This document shows positions 7,127 through 11,566 of a stretch of 11,566 nucleotides of DNA, in pieces. The DNA is from Peptococcaceae bacterium. Its GTDB lineage: Bacteria; Bacillota; Desulfitobacteriia; Desulfitobacteriales; Desulfitobacteriaceae. The notes beneath the pieces were generated by a model. It was given only the letters and a program-made list of their open reading frames with translations, searched no databases and had not been told where the DNA came from. The stretch covers positions 1 to 11,566 of the forward strand of contig JAITOS010000128.1 of assembly GCA_031289815.1 (NCBI GenBank), read 5' to 3'. Position 1 is the stretch's first letter; each line of letters opens with the position of its first letter. Position numbers and translations under genes: made by a program.

Positions 7127-7477
7127 CTACACTTCCACTAAGCCTAAGCTGATCTCCATCGCCTGATCTACGCGTTGCATCGTTTCGTCGTCTAAAAAGG
7201 CGACTTTTTCTTTTAATCGGCTTTTATCTATGGTCCGAATCTGCTCAGTCAAAATCACAGAATCGCGTTCCAATCCGCTACGCTTCGCTTTTACTTCCAC
7301 ATGGGTCGGTAACTTCGCCTTAGCAATTTGAGAGGTGATCGCAATCACCACGGTCGTCGGGCTGAATTGATTGCCAATATCATTCTGAATAACCAAGACC
7401 GGGCGCGTTCCTCCTTGCTCGGAACCAACCACGGGGTTCAGTTCTGCATAATAAATTTCCCCGCGTTTAATTATCAT
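7127..7477 (-). CDS. mazF: MazF/EndoA family mRNA interferase toxin
   Basis: MazF is a sequence-specific endoribonuclease that stops growth by cleaving mRNA. The Bacillus subtilis homologue EndoA cuts at UACAU; the specificity here is not known. The sequence is strongly EndoA-like: KRGEIYYAELNPVVGSEQGG, TRPVLVIQNDIGNQFSPT, AITSQIAKAKLPTHVE, ERDSVILTEQIRTIDK. With the start at 7477 the protein has 116 residues, as in B. subtilis EndoA, and the catalytic Arg25 and Thr48 fall at the same numbers. That ATG overlaps the mazE stop codon (ATGA) and has GGAG 8 nt upstream. A GTG at 7486 would add three residues. Its stop codon is 7 nt from that of the convergent kinase gene. Confidence 0.96.
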   Translation of the reverse strand: MIIKRGEIYYAELNPVVGSEQGGTRPVLVIQNDIGNQFSPTTVVIAITSQIAKAKLPTHVEVKAKRSGLERDSVILTEQIRTIDKSRLKEKVAFLDDETMQRVDQAMEISLGLVEV

Positions 7478-7752
7478 CTTCGACACTCCATCATCGTTGT
7501 TTCAAAATACTTTCTCGTTTCCTCTTCGACGGTAAATAGCTCTTTGCAAATGGTCAGATTCAGCTGCGCCATCTCCAGATAACCTTGCCGCATCTGGTCA
7601 CGAACGCCTTTCCTGCGCCGTTCATGTAGAATCCCATAAATTGCCTCCCTGATAAACTCGCTTCTTTTACGATTTTCGAGGGTTACAATTCCATCTACTT
7701 CTTCCAGCAGACTTTGTGGTAAGCTGATCATAATCCGCTTGTTCTCCGCCAC
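7474..7752 (-). CDS. mazE: MazE/EndoAI-type ribbon-helix-helix antitoxin
   Basis: The 92-residue antitoxin binds and neutralises MazF and, as a ribbon-helix-helix dimer, is expected to bind its own promoter. The N-terminal part (about residues 5-47: KRIMISLPQSLLEEVDGIV, then RKRSEFIREAIYGIL) is a typical ribbon-helix-helix. The segment RDQMRQGYLEMAQLNLTI is the conserved EndoAI-type linker, and the acidic C-terminal tail would contact the toxin. The start is GTG at 7752, with GGGGGT 6 nt upstream; the next internal Met (residue 8) would remove half of the DNA-binding strand. Translation is coupled to mazF through the ATGA overlap. The family resemblance is to B. subtilis YdcD/EndoAI rather than to E. 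coli MazE. Confidence 0.93.
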   Translation of the reverse strand: MAENKRIMISLPQSLLEEVDGIVTLENRKRSEFIREAIYGILHERRRKGVRDQMRQGYLEMAQLNLTICKELFTVEEETRKYFETTMMECRR

Positions 7753-7791
7753 CTCAGCACCCCCAAATTTTAAAAACGATCACGATATCTC

Positions 7792-7821
7792 ATTATAGAC
7801 ACTTTGATGAAAAAGTGTCAA
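7792..7821 (-). promoter_or_regulatory. Consensus SigA promoter of mazEF
   Basis: On the minus strand a perfect TTGACA (7821-7816) and a perfect TATAAT (7797-7792) are 18 nt apart. Transcription would start near 7785, giving a leader of about 33 nt before the mazE GTG. A perfect palindrome fills the spacer. Confidence 0.85.
7798..7819. repeat. Palindromic operator candidate inside the mazEF promoter
   Basis: GACACTTT (7798-7805) and AAAGTGTC (7812-7819) are perfect 8-nt inverted arms around a 6-nt centre. They fill the spacer and overlap four bases of the -35 box. A repressor bound here would block RNA polymerase. Autorepression by MazE or the MazEF complex is the natural inference, because the antitoxin is a ribbon-helix-helix protein. 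Confidence 0.65.
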
Positions 7822-7921
7822 TCAAATGATTCGCCTATTTAAACAAATTGGCAATAAAAACAAGTTATGGCGGCCTGTAATTTTTCCCACAGCCACAGCG
7901 CCCGGAAAATGCAGCCGCTCC

Positions 7922-8689
7922 TTAGCGGTGAGAGCCGGCCAGAATCCGTTGCACCATCGTTTCGTGCGCCTCTCTTTCCAACCGGCTGTCCAGGGAGGTA
8001 AAATCCCCCGCGAACCCCCGCCGCCGCCAGGCTAACTTTAAAAGCAAATCAGCTAAATGCGGATTTTTCGGCAGCAACGGCCCGTGTAAATAGGTTCCGA
8101 AAACATTCTTATAGCGCGTTCCTTCCCCCCCGTCTTCCCCGTTGTTACCGCAGCCATGAAGCACTTTTCCTAGCGGCTGGATTCCTTCTCCCAGGTAGGT
8201 CTTGCCGGAATGATTTTCAAAGCCCACCAGAGTCGCGTCTGACTCGCCGCTCGTGTCCGCCGCCGCTCTCAGCGTTTCATCCAGACGAACGACGACATTG
8301 CCGATACAGCGCTTATCGCCGGCCGCCGTCCATAGATCCAGAATCCCCAAGCCCGGCATTTTCAGGCCGTTTCCTGCTTGATAATACTGTCCCAGGAGCT
8401 GATAGCCGCCGCAGATCGCTAACACCACCAAGCCGTCCTCTATCGCCTGCCGTAATTCCCTTTCATGCCGTTGCAGATCCACCACCAGCAAATTTTGCTC
8501 CCGGTCGGAGCCGCCGCCGATAAATAAAATATCTATGTCATCATAATCCGGCTGTTCTCCCAGGGATTTTTTTTGTACCTCCGTTTCGATTCCCCGCCAG
8601 CGGCTGCGCGCCGCTAAAACCATCACATTCCCCCGGTCTCCGTACAGATCCAGAAGATCGGGATAGAGATGGCAGATTTTTAATTTCAT
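7922..8689 (-). CDS. gatD: Lipid II isoglutaminyl synthase, glutaminase subunit GatD
   Basis: GatD is a class I glutamine amidotransferase that releases ammonia from glutamine and passes it to MurT, so that the alpha-carboxyl of D-Glu in lipid II becomes D-isoglutamine. The 255-residue sequence resembles the CobB/CobQ glutaminase group: HLYPDLLDLYGDRGNV at the start, IGGGSDREQ, the nucleophile elbow AICGGYQLLG with Cys93, GFENHSGKTYLG, and GTYLHGPLLPKNP with the catalytic His202. Arg127 (DKRCIGN) is a candidate for the conserved substrate-binding Arg seen in S. aureus GatD. The ATG overlaps the murT stop codon (ATGA), with AAGGAGG 7 nt upstream, so the two subunits are translationally coupled. 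It is the last gene of the cell-wall block; about 100 nt separate its stop from the mazEF promoter. Confidence 0.95.
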   Translation of the reverse strand: MKLKICHLYPDLLDLYGDRGNVMVLAARSRWRGIETEVQKKSLGEQPDYDDIDILFIGGGSDREQNLLVVDLQRHERELRQAIEDGLVVLAICGGYQLLGQYYQAGNGLKMPGLGILDLWTAAGDKRCIGNVVVRLDETLRAAADTSGESDATLVGFENHSGKTYLGEGIQPLGKVLHGCGNNGEDGGEGTRYKNVFGTYLHGPLLPKNPHLADLLLKLAWRRRGFAGDFTSLDSRLEREAHETMVQRILAGSHR

Positions 8690-10134
8690 ACCCCGTCCTC
8701 CTTGCTCTTCCGGGTTTCTTGCCTCCCGGATCCCGCTCCCGCTTGCCTGCTCTTGGCCGCCAAAATATCCCGCAGGGGTCGCAGAGCGGTATAGGTCGGC
8801 AACGCATAGGCTTGTCCGCCGGAGCCCCAGTCTTTCTGAAGCAGTGCGACCGCTTTGGCCAGATCGTCTTCCAGCCGGATCTTCTCCTCGGTAATCCCGG
8901 CGTATTTCAGCCGTACCACCATATCTTCGGCTCTCAAGCCGGCGCAGATCACCAGCGAGATATTTTCCTCTATTGCCTGTAATAATTCAAAGTCCACATC
9001 CCACAGCCAGGAAACATCCCGCCCGTCCGCCGCCTGATCATTAATCGCCAGCAGCAGGCGGAGCGGCTGACGGCTGGCCGCGCCAAGAACGGTCCGGATC
9101 ACCTGATTAAAACCGGCGGGATTTTTCACCAGGGTCAGGATCACCCTTCCCTGCCGTAAAGCAAACGCTTCCATCCGGCCCGCCTGCGGAGCAAAGCCGC
9201 GTAAGCCTTCCATAATCGTCCCGCTGGCAATCCCCAAGGTCTTGGCTGAACTATAGGCGGCCAAAGCGTTGTATAGATTATAATATCCCGGCAGCGCCAG
9301 AGAACCCTCCTGCCCGTCCACCTGAAAAACAATTCTTTGCTCTTCACAGCGCACTTCCCGCGCTTGAATCTGAGGCTCCGGCCGTTGATAGGTACATACC
9401 GGGCAGGAAAAACGCCCCAATTGCCCATAATGAAACAAGCTATACGCCAGCTCCGCCCCGCATTGCGGACAGAACCGCGCCTCTCTCGTTTCATCACTTC
9501 GCTCACTGCTTTCCGGCGTCCGCTCGACGCCGAAATAGACCACGTCTTGCCGTCCCAGCCCGAATTGGGCGACCAAAGGATCATCCGCATTCAGAATCAG
9601 CCGGGTACTTTCCGGCAAAACCTCTCGCACCAGGCGCACGGTGGTATCCAATTCCCCGTAACGATCCAGTTGGTCACGAAAGAAATTGGTAACGATCGCC
9701 TGGGTCGGCGTAATCTGGGCGCATAGCTGCGGCACGGTCGCCTCATCCACTTCCCAGAGAGCCAGTTTTGCGCGTGTCCTGCCCAGCCAGCCGGTATTCC
9801 GCGCCATAGCGCCGGTAATTCCCGTCACTAAATTCGCGCCGGCTTCATTAAAGGAAAACTTCTTCCCCGCCTGTTTTAAAACATTCGCCAACAGATTGGC
9901 GGTGGTCGTTTTTCCGTTGGTTCCGGTGACAATGATGATCCCTTCCGGATAATTCCCCCGGCCCAGATGGCTGATGATCCGCGGATCAAGGCGATTGGCA
10001 ACCACCCCCGGCAGCGTCGTGCCGCTTTTCCCCAGAAGCCTGATCACCCCATCTGTGATTTTACATCCCCATAAAGCTAACCAGAACCGCCAAGTTCGCT
10101 TCAACCTGAAATCCCCTTTACCCTTTTGCGCCAT
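8686..10134 (-). CDS. murT: Lipid II isoglutaminyl synthase, Mur ligase subunit MurT
   Basis: MurT is the ATP-dependent partner of GatD; it activates the D-Glu carboxyl of lipid II for amidation at the inner face of the membrane. The 482 residues contain the Mur-ligase P-loop GTNGKTT (71-77), the ligase middle-domain segment VTNFFRDQLDRYGELDTT, and an inserted four-cysteine zinc ribbon (Cys222/225 and Cys244/247) that is typical of MurT and absent from MurC-F. LPGYYNLYNALAA follows, then a C-terminal DUF1727 domain with NDQAADGRDVSWLWD (Asp370/Asp373). In characterised pairs an Asp in this motif completes the GatD catalytic triad. The ATG at 10134 has only a weak G-rich ribosome site. A separate promoter lies just upstream, so the pair need not depend on the alr transcript. 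Amidation affects cross-linking and susceptibility to lysozyme in organisms where it has been studied. Confidence 0.95.
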   Translation of the reverse strand: MAQKGKGDFRLKRTWRFWLALWGCKITDGVIRLLGKSGTTLPGVVANRLDPRIISHLGRGNYPEGIIIVTGTNGKTTTANLLANVLKQAGKKFSFNEAGANLVTGITGAMARNTGWLGRTRAKLALWEVDEATVPQLCAQITPTQAIVTNFFRDQLDRYGELDTTVRLVREVLPESTRLILNADDPLVAQFGLGRQDVVYFGVERTPESSERSDETREARFCPQCGAELAYSLFHYGQLGRFSCPVCTYQRPEPQIQAREVRCEEQRIVFQVDGQEGSLALPGYYNLYNALAAYSSAKTLGIASGTIMEGLRGFAPQAGRMEAFALRQGRVILTLVKNPAGFNQVIRTVLGAASRQPLRLLLAINDQAADGRDVSWLWDVDFELLQAIEENISLVICAGLRAEDMVVRLKYAGITEEKIRLEDDLAKAVALLQKDWGSGGQAYALPTYTALRPLRDILAAKSRQAGAGSGRQETRKSKEDGV

Positions 10135-10181
10135 CGCCCCGCGCCTGTTAAAAAATCATGCTATACTATTTCATCGTCTTC

Positions 10182-10211
10182 ATTGTAGCATTACTCTAGA
10201 ACTATTATCAA
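10182..10211 (-). promoter_or_regulatory. SigA-type promoter of murT-gatD
   Basis: On the minus strand TTGATA (10211-10206) and TACAAT (10187-10182) are 18 nt apart, with a TG just before the -10 (extended -10 type). The start would be near 10175, about 40 nt before murT. Confidence 0.6.
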
Positions 10212-10248
10212 CCGGCAGCGCGTCTTTAAAACATCAGGAGCTTCCAGG

Positions 10249-10282
10249 CCAAAACATTTTGAAGCCGCTGGCCGTTCAGCGG
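10249..10282 (-). terminator. Weak terminator-like hairpin after the small membrane gene
   Basis: CCGCTG and CAGCGG (10282-10277 and 10270-10265 on the minus strand) form a 6-nt stem with a 6-nt loop over the stop codon of the small gene. It is followed by a poor T-rich stretch, CTTCAAAATGTTTTGG. The T-run is broken, so termination would be partial at best. Confidence 0.25.
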
Positions 10283-10497
10283 GCCAGCATATCCAGCAGC
10301 GGGCCAACCGCAAAACTGAGAAATACCCGGAACCCTTCCGCCAGCACCAGGGTCACGCCGATTTTTAGCAGCCAGCGCCTCCCTCTGCTGCTAACGTCTC
10401 TGAAAAACCGCTGATCATCCAAGGCGCTGGCTGCACTCCAGCCCAGCAGTAAGCAAGCAAAGAAAAAGAGATAATGTAAACCGTCCAACCTATCCAA
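10276..10497 (-). CDS. Small membrane protein of unknown function
   Basis: I do not recognise this 73-residue protein. It has a first hydrophobic segment (about residues 8-25, HYLFFFACLLLGWSAASAL), a charged cytoplasmic-type loop (DDQRFFRDVSSRGRRWLLK), and a second hydrophobic segment (about 45-70, ending LLDMLAR). That pattern indicates a two-pass membrane protein with a positively charged loop, hence probably both ends outside. The only reasonable start is TTG at 10497, after a GGGGGGG run 5 nt upstream; a TTG three codons later is possible. It lies between alr (79 nt upstream) and murT-gatD, on the same strand as these cell-wall genes. A link to envelope biogenesis is suggested only by position. 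The residue pattern looks like a real protein rather than a chance frame. Confidence 0.6.
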   Translation of the reverse strand: MDRLDGLHYLFFFACLLLGWSAASALDDQRFFRDVSSRGRRWLLKIGVTLVLAEGFRVFLSFAVGPLLDMLAR

Positions 10498-10500
10498 TAC

Positions 10501-10536
10501 AACCCCCCCGCTTTCATCCTTATGTACGGGAGGGTT
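10501..10536 (-). other. RNA hairpin covering the ribosome site of the small membrane gene
   Basis: In minus-strand RNA, AACCCUCCCG (10536-10527) can pair with CGGGGGGGUU (10510-10501) over 10 positions, one of them a G-U wobble, around a 16-nt loop. The second arm contains the G-run that should act as the ribosome site for the TTG at 10497. The plus-strand version has a C-A mismatch at that position, so the structure favours the transcribed minus strand. It lacks a following T-run and does not look like a terminator in that direction. Confidence 0.45.
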
Positions 10537-10576
10537 CTTTTAAGACGGCGTTTCCCTGCCGAATTTCAACAAAATT

Positions 10577-11566
10577 TCAATCCACAAACACTCGCGGCAC
10601 CCGCTTGGAGATACCGCACAGCACCTCATAATTGATCGTTCCCAGCAAAGCGGCCATCTCCGTCGCCTCCAGCCGTTCCGAGCCGTCCGCCCCCAATAAC
10701 GTCACTACATCCCCCGCTTTGACCTCCGGCAATTTCGTCACTTCCAGCATGGTGTTATCCATACACACCCGCCCGATAATCGCCGCCCGCTCGCCGCGAA
10801 CCAACACCTCGCCTTGATTGGACAGCGCCCGACGCAAGCCATCCGCATAGCCCACCGGGATCGTCGCCACGCGCGTGGGATAGGCCGCCCGAAACGTTCT
10901 TCCGTAGCTGACCGCCTCGCCGGTTCCGATCACCTTCACCTGGGAAATCTTAGTCTTCCAGGACAGCACCGGTTCAAACCCCGAATCTTTACCGGCGTCC
11001 CGTAACGGCGGGAAGCCATACAGGATGATTCCCGGACGCACCAGCTCAAAATGCGCTTGCGGCATCTTCATCAGCGCCGCGCTGTTCGCCGTATGCCGGA
11101 TGGGAATATGAATCCCGTGGATCGCTAGCTGTTCCAACACCTTATTAAACCTTTGCAATTGCTTTCTCGCAAAGGACAAATCCGCCTGATCCGCATCAGC
11201 AAAATGCGTGTAAATCCCTTCAATATACAAATGAGACAATTCCGCGCAACGGATCATTTCCGATATTTCGTTGGATTGAAAACCGATCCTGCCCATCCCC
11301 GTATCCACTTTCATGTGGAGCGTCGCGATTTTCCCCGCCCGCTGCGCCGCCTTTGACAGCTCCCGCGCCTGCTCAATGGAAAAAATGCCTTGAATGACGC
11401 CATGCTCCAACGCCAGAGGAAAGGAAGCCGCTGGCGTATAGCCAATGACCATCACCATCAGTTCCGGAAATACCCGTTTAATTTCCAGAGCTTCCTCCAG
11501 ATGCGCCACGCCAAAACGCCGCACCCCGCATTCTTTCAAAGCGCCGACGACCGCCAGCACGCCATG
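10577..11566 (-). CDS. alr: Alanine racemase (5' end outside window)
   Basis: Alr is a pyridoxal-phosphate enzyme that interconverts L- and D-alanine for peptidoglycan. The 329 visible residues begin with HG, the end of the conserved KADAYGHG, so the PLP-binding Lys is only a few residues beyond the right edge. Visible signatures are FGVAHLEEALEIK, HMKVDTGMGRIGF, GIYTHFADAD, RHTANSAALM, VRPGIILYG and AVSYGRTF with the second catalytic Tyr (codon 10906-10904). TIPVGYADGLRRALS, GRVCMDNTMLEV and NYEVLCGISKRVPRVF complete the C-terminal barrel domain. A GTG near the edge is not the start. The stop is followed by 79 nt holding a hairpin and then the small membrane gene. Alr next to mazEF is a common Bacillota arrangement; here murT-gatD and the small gene lie between them. 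Confidence 0.97.
   Translation of the reverse strand, partial: HGVLAVVGALKECGVRRFGVAHLEEALEIKRVFPELMVMVIGYTPAASFPLALEHGVIQGIFSIEQARELSKAAQRAGKIATLHMKVDTGMGRIGFQSNEISEMIRCAELSHLYIEGIYTHFADADQADLSFARKQLQRFNKVLEQLAIHGIHIPIRHTANSAALMKMPQAHFELVRPGIILYGFPPLRDAGKDSGFEPVLSWKTKISQVKVIGTGEAVSYGRTFRAAYPTRVATIPVGYADGLRRALSNQGEVLVRGERAAIIGRVCMDNTMLEVTKLPEVKAGDVVTLLGADGSERLEATEMAALLGTINYEVLCGISKRVPRVFVD

Noticed and set aside
7195..7215. AAAAAG/CTTTTT inverted repeat as a terminator for the kinase gene
   Set aside because: The stem is only six mostly A-T pairs and lies in conserved mazF codons (KEKVAFLDDE), so coding explains it.
7915..7928. CCGCT-AAGG-AGCGG hairpin at the gatD stop as a terminator
   Set aside because: The stem is five pairs and is followed only by a short TTTT some nucleotides later; too weak to call.
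10365..10517. 50-codon alternative frame from an ATG in the hairpin loop upstream of the microprotein gene
   Set aside because: AAGG precedes this ATG, but the product has no clear domain and the overlapping 73-residue frame has a far more protein-like two-helix membrane pattern.

Overview
The window reads as chromosomal DNA of a low-to-medium GC Gram-positive-type bacterium (Bacillota/Firmicutes, probably an anaerobic clostridial or related lineage). The evidence is a FloA flotillin with a short NfeD partner, a DUF1836 regulator, the lipid II amidating pair MurT/GatD, a Bacillus-type MazE/MazF (EndoAI/EndoA) pair next to alanine racemase, and consensus SigA-like promoters. The genus cannot be fixed from the sequence. 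No rRNA, tRNA, CRISPR array, insertion sequence or phage gene was seen.

Layout. (1) Positions 1-2206, minus strand: an operon transcribed leftward from a TTTACA-N17-TATAAT promoter at 2244-2272. It encodes a DUF1836 protein, a short NfeD-like membrane protein, FloA, and the first 12 codons of another gene cut by the left edge. This is a membrane-microdomain (flotillin/NfeD) locus. (2) Positions 2445-7119, plus strand: a three-gene cassette on the opposite strand. It encodes a PhnD-family substrate-binding lipoprotein, a small FMN-binding-like lipoprotein whose flavin-attachment motif is degenerate, and a 1057-residue hybrid histidine kinase (dCache sensor, HAMP, PAS-like region, HisKA/HATPase, two receiver domains). 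No transporter permease or ATPase, no Hpt domain and no separate response regulator is present. The best reading is an extracytoplasmic ligand-sensing system, analogous in architecture to LuxP/LuxQ. This is the most interesting part of the window. (3) Positions 7127-11566, minus strand: alr (5' end cut by the right edge), an unrecognised 73-residue membrane protein, murT-gatD, then mazE-mazF. Alr supplies D-alanine for peptidoglycan and MurT/GatD amidates the glutamate of lipid II, so the first part is a cell-wall block. The toxin-antitoxin pair has its own promoter with a built-in palindrome.

Gene coupling is tight. ATGA overlaps join murT-gatD, mazE-mazF and the small lipoprotein-kinase pair, and the DUF1836 and nfeD genes are 3 nt apart. 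The sensor cassette and mazF converge with only 7 nt between their stop codons and no visible terminator.
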